Source of the DNA: Hawksworthiomyces lignivorus
Taxonomy: Eukaryota > Ascomycota > Sordariomycetes > Ophiostomatales > Ophiostomataceae
Length of the DNA stretch: 64,000 bases
NCBI GenBank assembly: GCA_002917075.1
Contig: NTMA01000120.1
Location: 49,208 to 113,207, forward strand
Reading direction: 5' to 3'
Notes under the pieces: model-generated
Seen by the model: only the letters and a program-made list of their open reading frames with translations
Told to the model about the DNA's origin: nothing
The model's database searches: none
Part shown: positions 43,586 to 55,836 of the stretch, one piece after another
Position numbering within the stretch: the first letter of the stretch is position 1
Layout: each line of letters opens with the position of its first letter
Made by a program: the position numbers and the translations under genes

Positions 43586-45113
43586 TCATCCCCTGCTGCC
43601 GACCCCCGTCCACAGCCCTTTTGACGTCTCCACCACCTTGTTCACCTCCATGCCTGGCCGCAAGGACATTGGCACCCCCATGAGGGGCTGCGCCTCGCCC
43701 ATCACGATGTCGCCGCTGCCGTCCTTCTCTGGCTGCGTGCCGTAGCCGGAGTCATCTTTGTACGGCGCCGAGGCGGCAGCGGCGTTGGCGGCGTGCGCGA
43801 AGCCGGCCGCGCCCGTGGGCGAGAAGGGCCCGCTGTACTGTGCGTGCGCCGCGACGCCGGGGGGCGGCACGCCGCGGGAGGCGGCGAAGCCGTCGGCCAG
43901 GTTGTTGTTGTGGCGGGCGGGCTCGCGGGAGCGGGCACCGTCCATGCGGCCCTGCTGGCCGCCGTCGCGCAGCTTGTTGATAGCGCGCACGGTGTCGATG
44001 GCGGCGTGCAGGGTGCGGCGCGCGTTGAAGTTCTTCTTGACGGTGGGCAGCAGGTTGGTGCCCATGGGCCCGCCCGGCGGGACGGCGCCGGTGCCGTCTG
44101 CGCCGGTACCGTCATAGGCGGCTGCGCCGTCGCCGCCGGCGGCCGCCTGCTGCTGGCGCAGGCGGTAGTCGTAGCCGGCCAGGAAGGGGTGCTGCAGGGC
44201 TTCGTGTGCGGTCATGCGCTTGGCGGGGTCGATGGTCAGGCAGCGGCGGATAAAGTCCTTGGCGGCGTCGGACACGCCGCGCCAGTAGTCGACGGGGGTG
44301 AAGGAGTAGTCGGCCTTGAGGATGGCCTGCATCTCCTCAAAGTCGTTGTCGCGGTCAAAGGGCGTGTAGCCGCACAGCAGAAAATAGGTGATGACGCCCA
44401 GCGCCCAGATGTCGACGGGCTTGCCGTGGCCGATCTTCTTGAAGATCTCGGGCGCCATGTAGCCCGGCGTGCCGCACGTGGTGGTCAGCACGTGGAACTG
44501 CTCCTCGTCCATGATGCGCGAGAGGCCAAAGTCGGCGATCAGCAGGTCGGCGTTGTCCTCGGGGGTGCGGAACAGCAGGTTCTCAGGCTTCAGGTCTCGG
44601 TGCACGATGCCGTGGTCGTGCAGGTAGGCGACGGCGGACAGGGTGGCGCGGATCAGGTCGGCGGCGTCCGACTCGTAGTACGAGCCCTTGCGGCAGATGC
44701 GGTCGAACAGCTCGCCGCCCAGGGCCAGGTCTGTCACCAGGTACAGGTTGTTCATGGTCTCGAAGTAGTCGACCAGCGTCAGGATGTTCTTGTGGCCCAT
44801 CGAGACCTTCTTCAACACGGCGATTTCGTTTCGGATCTGCAGTGCGGGGCGGAGAGAGACAGACGGCAGTCAGCAAACAGGAACCCGAGGGCAACGAGGG
44901 ACAAAGCGTAGCACAAAGGACAACTCGGGGGAAAGTAAGACAAACCATGTGCTCCCGTCCAGCCATAAGCCGCTTGTTGATGACCTTGGCGGCATAACAC
45001 CGCCCTGTGTCAATGTGCACGCATTCCTTGACGACGGAGTACGAGCCGGCTCCCAGCGTCTTGCCGACTTTGTACCGGCACGGCTGTACCTGCGGCGGCG
45101 GTGGTGCAGTCAT
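43586..45113 (-). CDS. Ca2+/calmodulin-dependent protein kinase
   Basis: Exons 45113-44946 and 44836-43586 give 472 aa. The kinase domain is complete: Gly-rich loop GAGSYSVV (21-28), Lys43 in AAKVI, HRDLKPEN with catalytic Asp137, DFG at 158, activation segment TTCGTPGYMAPE, and DIWALGVITYFLLCGYTPF typical of the CAMK group. After the domain (about residues 310-330) a basic amphipathic stretch (LPTVKKNFNARRTLHAAID) fits an autoinhibitory/calmodulin-binding region, as in fungal CMK1/CMKA. The C-terminus is Ala/Gly-rich. The intron falls at the end of exon 1 after REHM. These kinases relay Ca2+ signals in growth, stress and conidiation. No myristoylation signal is seen at the N-terminus (MTAPPPPQ). 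Confidence 0.93.
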
Positions 45114-46218
45114 GGTGTATAAACCGGATGAAAGGTGTTACAGTGGTGCTGTAATCGGAGAAGATGGGACAAGGCGGGAGGTAGTCGGAAGAGAGACGGT
45201 CGAGTCCGGCGATTGGCCTGGCGTCGCACGAGATGTGACCAGACAATCCGGGCAGCAAACCAGGTGACAAACAGTATGATCTTTGTAGCAAGAAAAAGCG
45301 TCGATCTATTACTCGGCGGGACTCGCTTTGTAATTCTGATTGTCCGTTGACGTAAATAGGAAACGCGAGGGGCCGGTCTCTTGGAGTTTCGTAGGGCTGC
45401 GCTCTTATCAGGGCGGCACGTCAAATGTCTCGCACAGAGTCGGCGAGCTGAAGTAGAAATGCCGTTAGCCACCGCGCTCCTTCGTTCGTTCGTCCGTTGG
45501 TTCGTTGATGGGATGGCACAGATTGCAGAGGTCGGTCAGCCCAAGCAGATCAGAGCAGAGCGGGAGGTGGGGGGGTGTCAGAGTGTGACAGAAGTGACCC
45601 ATTATCCCATTCTTATTGGGCTCAGAGTGGTCCAGGCCTTCCCCTTTGCGTGATGATTTGCGGGGCACTCGTCAACGGTTTTACACCGTCTTCTTAATTG
45701 ATTAAAGTCCTATTTGCCTTTGTTCCTCCTCCGCCCTCGATGCCTCAATTACTGAGATGCCATCTGTAAATATATCCCTAGAGAAGCAACTCTTATAGGA
45801 AGCCGAAACCAGCTTTAAATGAAAGAAAACATCCAGCACAAAGACAGACTTTCGCAGGCAAGGCGGGTAAGGCGGACAGGAAGACGGGCTCCTTAAAAAA
45901 GAAACAAAAATGAAAATGAAAATGATATTAAGATAACAGACAGGAATGAATAAAACAAAAATTAAAATTAAGAAGAACAGAAAAAAAAAAAACATGCCGC
46001 TCTTCAATAAATTTACATCACTGCCGTATCTTACATGTCTTCTTCATGCAACTAACTCTTCGATGCAATTATGGACGACGGGAAGATGAAGAAATACCGC
46101 CGTCATCTTCATGTTCAGCCGCAAAAGCTGCTCCAAGAACTCGCATGTTGAGGCAATATGACAACAAAACAATGCTACCGTGTACTGCAGATATGTTCCT
46201 GTCGGATCAATAATCACC
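45114..46218. other. Intergenic; kinase promoter
   Basis: 1.1 kb upstream of the kinase gene and downstream of the GGQ-protein gene (both minus strand). It contains AT-rich low-complexity sequence around 45900-46000. No gene seen. Confidence 0.55.
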
Positions 46219-46964
46219 TTAGTCGTCGGCACCTCCGCCTCGACGGAACTGCTTTTTGCTGCTCTTGTTTTTCTTTTCTTTAATTCTGCCTTCATGGAAT
46301 GCTTTTTCACTATCGCATTTCTCGCTGTTAGCATTACGCATCACATCTCAAGAGATCACCTACAAGTGAAAGTTAAACCTGCTCACACGGCCTTGTACTT
46401 CTCTTTCTTCCCCGGATTGGCTTCGCCGGGAACTGTCTCTTCGTACATCGCCATTAGCTCCTCGTACAGCTTCTGGCGGTTGTCTTCTGCATTAGCAGTC
46501 CGGCTGCGCTGTGTTTGTGCCTGGATCATGAGGCTGTCCGTGTTCTTAGCATAGTAGCGTGAAGTCCGGATTTTGGCGTGCATCAGCGCTGGCAGCAGTC
46601 CTGCTAGTTCGGCAACTTTCCAGGATGTTGTCGCTTTGGATTCCGTCCTAGCTGGTTAGAGAGCCGGTTTATATAGCGTCTTCTGCCTTTCTCCGCCTTT
46701 GCTCCTCTGGGGTACTTACTTGTTCACATGCTGGCCTCCGGGGCCGCTCGACCGGGAAAAGACCGTTGTTCCCTTGGGCAAACTTTCTTGTTTGAATGAC
46801 TGGCGCCATTCCCTAGCTGCCTGCAACTCCTCGGGATCCAGACCGGCATCAAATGCCTGGTACCGACTTGCTGCTCGGACAACATTGAAGCCAATAGCTG
46901 GAAGGCTAGAAAAATTTGCTACGCCTGTAAACGGCAGTCTGGGCCTCGGGAAGAAGGGATTCAT
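46219..46964 (-). CDS. Mitochondrial GGQ peptidyl-tRNA hydrolase (ICT1-like)
   Basis: Three exons: 46964-46720, 46647-46387, 46324-46219 (203 aa). The class I release-factor catalytic domain is clear: SRSSGPGGQHVNK with GGQ at residues 76-78, completed across the intron to KTESKATTSW. It lacks the codon-recognition domains of true release factors, and the C-terminal tail is basic (KEKKNKSSKKQFRR), as in ICT1/ArfB and yeast Pth3. These proteins hydrolyse peptidyl-tRNA on stalled mitochondrial ribosomes. The N-terminus (NPFFPRPRLPF.., Arg-containing, few acidic) may be a mitochondrial presequence. The last exon is identified by a GTGAGC donor and CTAACAG acceptor; reading through instead would stop after KYKAV and lose the basic tail. 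Confidence 0.88.
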
Positions 46965-48136
46965 GACTGAAAGCAGTGATCAAGAAATGCGGCGGCCCCT
47001 TACAGACAGAGCTGAATTTTATTTGGCAGACGTCATCCGCTGTTCGCAGAATTTGCGTGCTATGAAGCGAATTTTTCACTCCACGTCGTAAAACACACCT
47101 AGCAAAAGCGTTGCCGCAACGTCTCCAGCCACATCGTGAAACTCTATTTTAGTTGGACATATGGACTGGCTATGATCCTGCAGATAACATGAAGATGTAG
47201 AATGCAAATGCAAGTGTACAAGACGGTGCAATTTCTTCGCTGGAGCCGCATGCACTCTAAAAGCGATCCATACTCAAGCGCACACACCTTGGGAACAGAA
47301 GACGCACGTCCTAGCAAACGCTGATCTCTCGAATTTTAGTGGGTCGTCGGCCCCTCGGCTAACGGCTCTTCCTTCAAGACTCACCCGCACAACTCCCCTG
47401 GTGCTGCCAGTCAGATCAGCCTTATCTTGCTACCTTCCACACTTTTTCCAGAGCTTTTCCAGCCACTTCCCCTCCCCATTTCCTATTTTTCTCTTTTTCC
47501 CTTCTTCAACGCCGACGTGGCACATCCCCCGTCAACCAAATAGCCTCATCCGCCAACTTTCTTGTTCGGTGACTGGACTGGCTTGGTACTTTTGTTATTT
47601 TCCTTTATCTTTACTCTTTTTTTTTTCTGTTTATTTTTCTTCCGCTTCCTTTTATTTACCCTGGTCTTGTGTGGTCTGCAGGTCGCTCCTTCCTTCCTAG
47701 CCAAGAGCCTCATCTGTAGGCAGGCGCACACGTCACGCCTTCCGCCTTTTCGCAAAGGCAGCGTCGCACCAGCGCTTTCAAGCATCCGGCTGCTCCTTCC
47801 ACATCGTCCTGAGTAGAGTACCCTTGAAAACCGCACAGCCTTGTCGGCTTGCCTGTGATTCTTGTCCGACTCTTCTTTCCTTTTTTGCTGCCGTAAAACC
47901 CCGCACGCTTAAGAGATTTCATCTCTCGTCTCTCTTCTGTCTTCACTCTTTGCCTCGATAACTTTCGCCTCAGTTTCTCCCAACCTCGTTAGCCTTCTCG
48001 CAATCGTATATCGCCTCTCGTCTTCCGTCCGACAGTTTTATCCCTTTCACTTTTTCTAATCTGTCCTCTGGGCAGGACTTCCCTCCCCGTTGACTTGCTT
48101 CTGTATTTTGCACCGTATTGCACGCCCCTTGTCGCT
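46965..48136. other. Divergent promoter / long pyrimidine-rich leader
   Basis: 1.17 kb between the GGQ-protein start (-) and the Nab3-like start (+). The right 700 bases are strikingly C/T-rich with many TTTT and CTCTT runs, typical of the 5' leader and promoter of highly expressed fungal genes. No gene seen. Confidence 0.6.
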
Positions 48137-50965
48137 ATGACTTCTGAAGCGGATGCCGCCTCAAATGAGGCCATCCCGATCGACAGTGCTGTCGACGACA
48201 GTCTTGCCCAGAATGAAACCGCCGACGATGGTGATGATGCTCTGCCCGATAGCGACAGCTTCAACGTATACAGCGATGACGAACAGGAGGCTTCAGGTGA
48301 AGACGGCCAAGCTCTAGGCAAGCCCACCGACCCAAGCCCTGCCGAGGACGGCGGCAACAATGATCCCGAAAAGATTGATCTTGATGATGATGATGACGAC
48401 TATGGAAGCTCCCTGAGCTCTCCTCCATCCTCCTCAGACGAGGCCGCCCTAGAGATGTCGCCTGCTCAATCTGCTGCCCTAGATATTCCACCTGGTCCCA
48501 TAGAGCTAGAGGTGGAAGCTGGTGAGATTCCAGACGCCTCGCCTGACGTCGATGCTCTAGTCACTGCTCCGTCACCGGCATTGTCCAACCCTCCATCTGC
48601 CCAAAAAGAATCCGATGCTAGCCCAGCCGGTCTCACCCTCCCTGCCGATACCAATGCCGCCTCCGCTCCCGACGTCAATATGGAAGAAGCTGTAACGCAC
48701 GATTCAACTGAAAATGATGTTGCTGCTGCGGATGCGCCGCCTCTTCCAGCAAGCTCACCCAAGCCCACCCCGAGCCAAAATCAAGGCCAGCCCTCAGCGT
48801 CTGCTACCGAAGCGGTAGAAGAGTCTACTGTGCAAGATGATGCACAAGCCTCTGTGAACCTGGAATCGCAAACACAGCCCGAATCCGAGAGCAGCGAGCC
48901 GGGCATCGATATCGACAAGATGCTCGACGCCATCTCGGCGGAAGCTGCTGACCCACCTGTGGCGCCTGCGGTGCCCTCTATTGCCGCACCCTCTGCTGCT
49001 GCTTCTGCTGCTGCCGTCCCTACCCCTCTACATCCTCTTCCCAAGCCGCCGACTGGTCCATCGCGCATGACCGGCCGACACGGCGCTAATCGTTCTGGCG
49101 CCTCTTTGCCGGCTGAGAAGCTCGCAAATTTTGCCTACGTCGCTGCCGGCGCGCCCGGCACCGTTGGAGGCGTGACTGTCCTGGGCTCTCCGCCCTCGTC
49201 TGCTGCTGGCTTTGGTGGGAAAGCGCAATCCGGGCGTGCCGCCCAAGGCCAAGGCTCCCGCCAGGCGAACAACAACCGGGAGAAGGCCTCCGTAGAAAAG
49301 GCGTACCAAGCCTTCCTGGCCGAAGAGAAAACGTACATGACTGATGCTAACTGGGATAAGTTCCCCGAGGGCTCGCGGATGTTTATTGGTAAGCTTGACC
49401 GGTCCAATTGTGTTGGTGTCTCTGCGCATCTTCCGAGGTTCTTGTCCTAACATGCTTTGTACAGGAAATCTGTCGCAGGAGAGAGTCAGCAAACGAGACG
49501 TCTTTGAGAAGTTTTACAAATTCGGCCGCTTAGCCCAAGTTTCGATTAAATCCGCATATGGGTTTGTACAGTATCATACCGCGGCCGAGGCGCAAGAAGC
49601 TATGAAGCATCTGCAGGGCATCGAAATCCGTGGCCGCAAGATTAGTATGTGTCTTCCCCATAAAGACTCTGCACCTTTGTGCTAGTGGGACCAAAGCTAA
49701 CGGTGTTGGCAGATTTGGAGATTTCGAGAACCCAAAGAAAAGACGGCGGGCGTGAGCGTGAGCGTGAGCGAGAACGCTCCCCTGAGCGCGGCAAAGGCCG
49801 AGGCGGTCGGGGCGCCGACCGCTACGATGGCCGAGAACAAGGCAGCAATCGCCGTGGCAGGGACGACTACCGCCCGGAGACGAGAGAGGGGCGCGAATCA
49901 TCACCTCGCAGAGACCGCGTTGGAAACGATCACTACGCCGGAGACAGGAGAAGCCGTCGCCATTCTCGGGATCGCTCACGGTCACCCGGTCGCGGCAACG
50001 GCAACGGCAGTGGCAAATCGTATCGCTCCCGTCGCTCTCCTAGTCCATATGGGCGGAGCCGGAATGACAGCAACGGCTTTGACGGTCTCAAAAGCCGGCA
50101 AGGCAGCGATGTACCGGATGTGCAATTCCTTGTCACGCAGGGGCTGGAGCGCGGCTACATCAAATGGGTGCAAAACGCCTTTTCGGAGCGCGGCCTCAAG
50201 ACGGACATTATGCTTCTGACCCCACACAGCCCGACCCGCAGTACCATCATACAGACGCACGTGCTGGAGGGCGTTCTTGCTGTCGTGGACCTCGACATCA
50301 ATACGCAAAAATCGGGCAAGATCCCACTGCAAGTATTCGACCGCTCGGGCGGCGCAAGCAGCGTGCGGTTTGACGGCTACCAAGACCTGACTCCGCAGAT
50401 CGCGGCCGACGTGGTTATCCGCACTAAGGCGACTGCGGTAGCCCCGCCACAGCAGCATCTGGGCTACCAGCAATCAACACCCGCCGGAGGCTACGGCCAG
50501 CAATACGCGTCCGCCGCGTCAGGATACCCGGGCGCTCCTGTTGTCACTCAGGCTCCTGCTGCAGCTGCTTCCGGCTACGATCTTGCTGCCCTGGCCGGTC
50601 AGCTGGACAGCACTACTCTCGCACAGCTTCTGGGCGCGCTGCAAGGCGCCCAGTCGGCGGCCGCCGGCCCCTCTGTCTCGTCGGCCATCTCTCCCACGAC
50701 GGGATATCCCCAAGCCACCCCAGCCTCGTATGCGGCAAATGCTGCTCAACAAGCAAACCTTGCGGCCCTTCTCGGCAATCTTGGCGCGCCACAGGCTCAG
50801 GCTCCTGCGGCCATGGCAGGAATTCCCGGCTACGGAGGACCAGCCGCTCCCTACGCCACGGGTGCTCCGCCGACAACGTCCGCTGCCTACCCATCCATGC
50901 CCCAAGGCGCCAACGACCAGACCATCCAAGCCATAATGGCACAGCTTGCTAAGTTCAGGCAGTAA
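48137..50965 (+). CDS. Nab3-like RNA-binding protein
   Basis: Exons 48137-49388, 49465-49644, 49713-50965 encode 894 aa. The N-terminal 400 residues are acidic and low complexity (DLDDDDDDYG). One RRM spans about residues 415-490: RNP2 MFIGNLSQE, RNP1 SAYGFVQYH, ending ISRTQR. Order and sequence resemble Nab3 of the Nrd1-Nab3-Sen1 pathway, which ends and surveils noncoding transcripts in the nucleus. An Arg-rich RE/RD/RS stretch follows, then a folded segment (about 620-720, DVPDVQFLVTQGLERGYIKWVQ..) resembling the anticodon-binding-like domain of NCOA5-type proteins. Next comes an Ala/Gln/Gly/Pro tail closing with a helix (NDQTIQAIMAQLAKFRQ) comparable to the Nab3 assembly helix. Both introns interrupt the RRM. 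Assignment to Nab3 rests on RRM similarity and architecture. Confidence 0.8.
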
Positions 50966-51598
50966 AAAGAAAAATCCTCTTTCACACCATAGCCATCTAA
51001 CACTGATGCACTTTAGCTCTTCCACCCTGTAGGTAGGCTTAAAAAAAGCCTCATATCAAATTTAAATGATTTCTTTGCACGTCTCTTTTCTTAATTTTCA
51101 TGTCCTTCTTTTTCATCTTCTTCTGGACGATGTACATGATATTATGGGAAAATGATACCACGGGATTTATTTGCTTACGATTTCCTTCACCCGACTATCT
51201 TCAGTTTGTTTGAGGATTTAGAAGGGCAGATTTAATGAAAATATTGTTGAACCAAACGTCCGCAAGGCATATGTCTTGCCAGCATTTTGCATTTTGTCTT
51301 TTACTGCACAACCAAACGGAAAGATTTCAATTGAGTGATGTAGCCCTTTTTTTTTTTTTTTTTAGGATTCATGTTCACATGATGCCTGTTCTCGTGGATG
51401 TCCAAACCCAATCCCCAGTATTCGCCGAGCCGTCCTGATATGGGGATACCTTTTTTTTTTGCTCCAGAAACCAATCTTTAGCGCAATGGATGAATTAATA
51501 GTATACAAATATGAAATGATGATAGACTATTGCCTTCCCGGAAGAGTTGTCGTCGCGGCGGAGCGGGCGAGAACAACAAGCACCCTCCCTCAGTCATG
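50966..51598. other. Convergent intergenic spacer
   Basis: 633 bp between the Nab3-like (+) and LETM1-like (-) stops. It contains a T-run near 51345-51363; no gene seen. Confidence 0.6.
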
Positions 51599-52628
51599 CT
51601 ACTTCGGCGGCCACTCGTGCGGGCGCGTCGCGAGCAGGTCCATCTGCCGCTCCAGCAGGGCGTCTGCGCCGTCGGGGGCGCCGCCGCTCAGCGACCTCGA
51701 GGGCGGCGGCGGGCGGGCCGTCAGCCGCAGCCAGCGGCTCAGCACCTCGCGGAGCTGGGCGTCGGTGGCGTCCGGGCCGCCGCAGTCGTCGATGCCGCGG
51801 TCAGCGCAGGCGAGGCGGACCTCGGCTGGCTCGAGCGCGGACACGCCGCCGCACTGGCGCAGCAGGGCGTCGTCCTCGGCCAGGAAGCGCAGGTGGCGGG
51901 CGGCGGCGGCGCGGGCCACCGGGCGCGGCGGAGCCAGGCGGAGGCGGTCCCACAGCGACGATACGAGGCCCAGGCTGCGGCAGACGTGGGCAAAGGTGGC
52001 GGCGGCGGTGACGGTGGCGGAGTGGAGGCCGTCCTGGCCGCCGCTCCGGAGCCGGGCGCGGTCCAGGTCGGCAAAGGCGGCGGCGCGGCGGGCGGCGGCC
52101 AGGCGCCGCAGCTTGGCCTCCTGGCGCGGGATGCGGCACGGGTAGGGCACGGTGTGCGGCAGCACCAGCACGACCAGCGGCGTCAGCTCGCCGCAGATAA
52201 ACAGCAGCAGGCCGAACAGCGGCAGGCGCCGCACGTCGTGGCGCCAGCGCCGCCGCAGCAGCAGGTCAGCGCGGGAGCCCGGTGGCGGCACGGCTCCGTC
52301 GCCGCTGGCGCTCCCGATGCCCCGGACCAGCTTGGTGTTGGTGTACATGTAGCGCATCCCCGTCTTGTAAAAGGCCAGGTAGGCCTTGCCTGTGGCGAAC
52401 AGAAAGGCAAACGTCGAGGAGCTGGTCGCGCGGTCGGGCAGCGCCAGCACCGGCGGGCGCGTGGTGGCCGGCGGGTTGGCGGCGCTGCGAGCGAGGGCCG
52501 CGGCGGGGGAGAGAGCGGGAGGCGTCTCGGTTGCCGTCGGCGCGGACGATGAGAAGGATGGCACCGGCGACGAGGACACCGCATCCGGCCGATGGCCATT
52601 GAACGTCGAGCCGAAGCGTGCGTGGCGC

Positions 52629-52666
<38 letters not shown>

Positions 52667-52855
52667 CGCACCAGAAGGGCCTCGGCTGCTGCTTAGGGCA
52701 TAGCTCCCGCTGCGGACAGGCAAGCTAAGAAGGCTGGAGCTGCTGCAGCGGCAGCCAAGCAGCGTGCTGGGGGCCATAGCGGCGGAGGCGGCTCGGCCGG
52801 CAGGGAGAAGAGAGGAGGAGGCACGCATGGCGCGCAATGATGTCGCAGATGTCAT
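51599..52855 (-). CDS. LETM1-like mitochondrial membrane protein
   Basis: Single exon, 418 aa, very GC-rich. The N-terminal 60 residues are rich in Arg, Ser and Ala with few acidic residues, a typical mitochondrial presequence. An alanine run (about residues 64-75) is coded by a GCN microsatellite. The conserved block is KTGMRYMYTNTKLVRG, then RRRWRHDVRRLPLFGLLLFICGE and the TPLVVLVLPHTVPYPCRIPRQ segment, matching the LETM1 ribosome-binding (RBD) family with one membrane helix in the inner membrane. LETM1/Mdm38-type proteins act in K+/H+ exchange and membrane insertion of mitochondrial translation products. This shorter fungal form has no EF-hand or coiled-coil tail, so the exact role is open. 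A 340-codon plus-strand frame over the same DNA is a GC shadow. Confidence 0.85.
52631..52664. repeat. (AGC)n trinucleotide repeat, polyalanine
   Basis: About eleven AGC units on the plus strand, read as Ala codons on the minus strand within the LETM1-like protein, just after its presequence. Confidence 0.9.
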
Positions 52856-53407
52856 GGCATCGCTGGTTGGGCGGACGGGATCAGATGTGTAAAAGTCTAG
52901 ATTTCATTGGCAGTAAAAAAAAAAAGCAGACCACCTTCATGTGGTATTTTCCCAGCAGAAAAAAAAAAATTCTTGTCTGGGGTAAAGGAGAAACGGATAA
53001 TCGAATTTAATGATGATAACGGGCTCGGATATATGCATATTAGTCTTTTATCGTGATACACTGCCTCGACGTCCACTGTAGAACCAAAAACAATCACAGA
53101 GGAAATGGACAATTGGCATGTCCTCTATTTTATTCAAATATAATGAAAGCAGACTGACTATAATGTTTTCAATTTGATTCTAATCAGACGCTGTAGCTGA
53201 TGCAAATAATAACATGCCAGGTAATTGTAATTTTATGTATTAGGCATATTTCACTTTAAACTCTTATTTAAAACTTTTTAAATTTTTATTGCGCTTATTT
53301 TACTATTTCCTCATAAAAACTGACCGAGACGTTCTATGTTTAATAAATCCTAAAATAATCCCCAGATTAAAAGTGAAATAGATGCTATTCATCACTGAAT
53401 GAGCTGT
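52856..53407. other. AT-rich intergenic region
   Basis: Markedly AT-rich (53100-53390 almost only A/T runs) compared with the GC-rich gene to its left. It holds the LETM1-like promoter at the left end and the RidA 3' end. No gene seen; composition hints at RIP-like or neutral decay. Confidence 0.5.
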
Positions 53408-53959
53408 TTACTGGGTAGCAATAAGCTCGATCTCGACATCAGAGCCCTGGGGCAGCTGGTAGACAGCCACGCAAGTGCGGACCTAGGGGAACGATTGTGT
53501 TAGTAAACTCAGAATAAAATTTATATAACACATCAGATACAGGTTTCAATCTACAGGCACTTACTGGCTTTGGCTGCTTGTCGAAGAACTCGTCGTAGAC
53601 CTCGTTTACGGCGGCGAAGTTGTCCATGCTGGTCAGGAAAATGTTGACCTTGACGGCGTTGTAAAGGCTGCTTCCAGCAGCTTCCAGTACCGCAGAGAGG
53701 TTCGTCAGGACTTGTCTCTGAGAGGACAGTTAGCTAAGGGCTTTGCTCGTAGCAACTTGCGTCACCACGGAAGCAGATGAGAATTGGAATCAAAACCTAC
53801 CGCCCGGTCCTTGACTGTGCCCTCCACCATTTTTCCGGTCTTGGGGTCCACGCCAAGCTGGCCAGAACAGTAGACCATGCCATTGGACTTGATAGCTTGG
53901 GAAAGCTGAGGGCGCGGCGTAGGCGCGTTGGCCGTGAGGACTGCTTCTTTAGAGGCCAT
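53408..53959 (-). CDS. RidA/YjgF/Mmf1-type enamine/imine deaminase
   Basis: Three exons: 53959-53801, 53717-53565, 53482-53408 (128 aa, the normal family length). Family marks: the N-terminal APTPRPQLSQAIKSNGMVYCSGQLG, VLTNLSAVLEAAGSSLYNAVKVNIFL in the middle, and the C-terminal signature VRTCVAVYQLPQGSDVEIELIA with the active-site Arg in VRTCVAV. All three joints are phase 0 with good GT..AG ends. RidA proteins hydrolyse reactive enamines/imines such as 2-aminoacrylate made by PLP enzymes. In yeast one paralogue is mitochondrial and one cytosolic; the lack of a clear presequence favours cytosol here. Well-supported assignment. Confidence 0.95.
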
Positions 53960-55836
53960 TATGCTGTTAGTTGCGTCGGCGGTGGCGATGATTTTCCTTT
54001 TTATTTGCAGATCAAAGGATCACAGCTGAAATTGAAAAAAAAAAAAGTTCATGTAAATTTCAAACTCGAGAAAGAAATACTTTTGCGAAACTGGGCGTAT
54101 GCTCCTTTTAAATCTGGTCTCCAGGAGCGGCGTCTGCCTCATAGGTTTCTGCAGTGCGGTTTAACTGCAGCCGAGCGTGTGGGACCGACTTACGTACAGA
54201 ACAGCTAACGACAAAGAAGCCTTGTTCGTCTCTTATTTTCGTGCTGTAGCTTCGGTTTTAGCCTACGGGTCGTTTCGAGATCATAGTGGAGTAAGCGTCC
54301 AGTTCAACGATTTGATCAAGATGCAGACATCTGGAGGAAATACCATCCACAGGCGCCGCTGGCGGGGGACTTGAGCGCTCTTAGTCCAAATGCCGAGCTT
54401 TTTCGAGCGTCAACCTAGTGGTAAACCCCTGCACTGCCAAGTTGTCAGATTGGCAAATCGGCAATTTTCAAGTTCATTGGGCGTAAATAAGAATTTACTT
54501 TTGAATTTAACTGTGAATTATTATTTCTTAAAAAAAATTGACAAGAATCATAAGTCTTGTAAAGTGCACGGTTGCATGCTCAGATCACCAGTATCGACTT
54601 GGTCTGACGGAGTCTCCATCGAGTCCCATTGGGTTCGATATGTCCCAATGTCCGATTGAAGACCCCCCACACCCTGCGAATGACCAGGATCGCCTATGTT
54701 TTTACGTACACATATGGCATATTTTGTCGACGCGCGCTATGGTCCAACAATGGTCTCCTTGATACCCATGAGTCAATATCCAGCAGCAGTGCGAGGTGAA
54801 TATACCCTTGCCGCCATTTGTGCTTTCCACGATGACGAAGGTCGGTTCACGTTTGCCTATTTAAATCTACTCTTTGCGTAAAATTATTCACTACTATACA
54901 AATACGTTAGGCCGAGGGCACATTGTGCGGACGAGAGTGCTGTCTGGTGGTCTGAACGACGGACCAGCGAGTGTAGCCATGAGTGAGGTCGAGCAGATGC
55001 ATGAAACGAGTGTATTGATTCAAGAATATTTTGGCGTGCTCTGCTGGTCTACAGCCTTAGAGTCACAATTTCGCCCGCCACGGGAAACAGAGGCGCCTTC
55101 ATCATATGGGACGAGGCAGCCGATGCACTGTGTGCAGCGGGTTGAATAGCCTTGTTGGCTGTATTAGGTTTAATCGTTTGTATCAGCCAATCTTGAATAA
55201 GTGTGTTGGCTGCGTTATTATATAGGGAGATGCCTGTCAGGGAGCCTGGCGAGGCTTCATTTCCACATCCTACTCTAATGGGTTAAATGGGGTAGTACGC
55301 TGAGGCTGAGAACGTACCGCCCCTGTGAACACTCACTGCTTGCTAAGCTTGAAATTGCGCCCGGCGCTGCAAAAGTACCAAGGCGCGCCAAAGAATACTG
55401 TATTAGTCGGCCACTCTGATAGGACGAGACTGCGTGATTGGCAGAAGAGTTCCATCGCCTTTTGAGCCGCAAATCTTTTTTAAATATTGATTTCAAAACG
55501 GACATAGCTCACGACGTATTTTAGTAAGAGCTCTGCATGGATTTCAGCATTGTTGCCTTTTGTTACATCATGGCTATAAAGACCAAATGTCGATTTGTGG
55601 CTACTTTTTCGTCCGCAAGGTTTATTTGACACAGAGCTGGAAACTGTATATTTATCAAGGCTCTCCTCGGGCTTTTGCCATTTGGTCTTATGCGGCGATA
55701 TATAGAGGCGCATTCACTACGTTGCCGGTACCATTGCGAGATCATCGATAAATGCTAATATTATGCTGCGTTTTTTTTTTAGAATGAAATAATAAAATCA
55801 CAGCAAAATCGGGTTTCCTTCGCTCAGTTAAAGAAA
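53960..55836. other. Gene-poor region at start of relic island
   Basis: About 1.9 kb with short frames only, AT-rich, no recognisable gene. It contains a small perfect palindrome CATTGGG..CCCAATG at 54627-54650 that mimics a T-arm but lacks the rest of a tRNA. Confidence 0.5.

Noticed and set aside
43793..44911. 372-codon plus-strand frame antisense to the CaM kinase
   Set aside because: Product is Val/Gly/Ala/Asp-rich and domain-free. It arises from the high-GC third positions of the kinase gene and also crosses the kinase intron.
51530..52552. 340-codon plus-strand frame over the LETM1-like gene
   Set aside because: GC shadow; the minus strand carries a complete recognisable LETM1-like protein with presequence.
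54627..54650. GGGTTCGATATGTCCC-like string resembling a tRNA T-arm
   Set aside because: The loop is too long, and no A box, acceptor stem or anticodon arm lies upstream; it is only a short palindrome.
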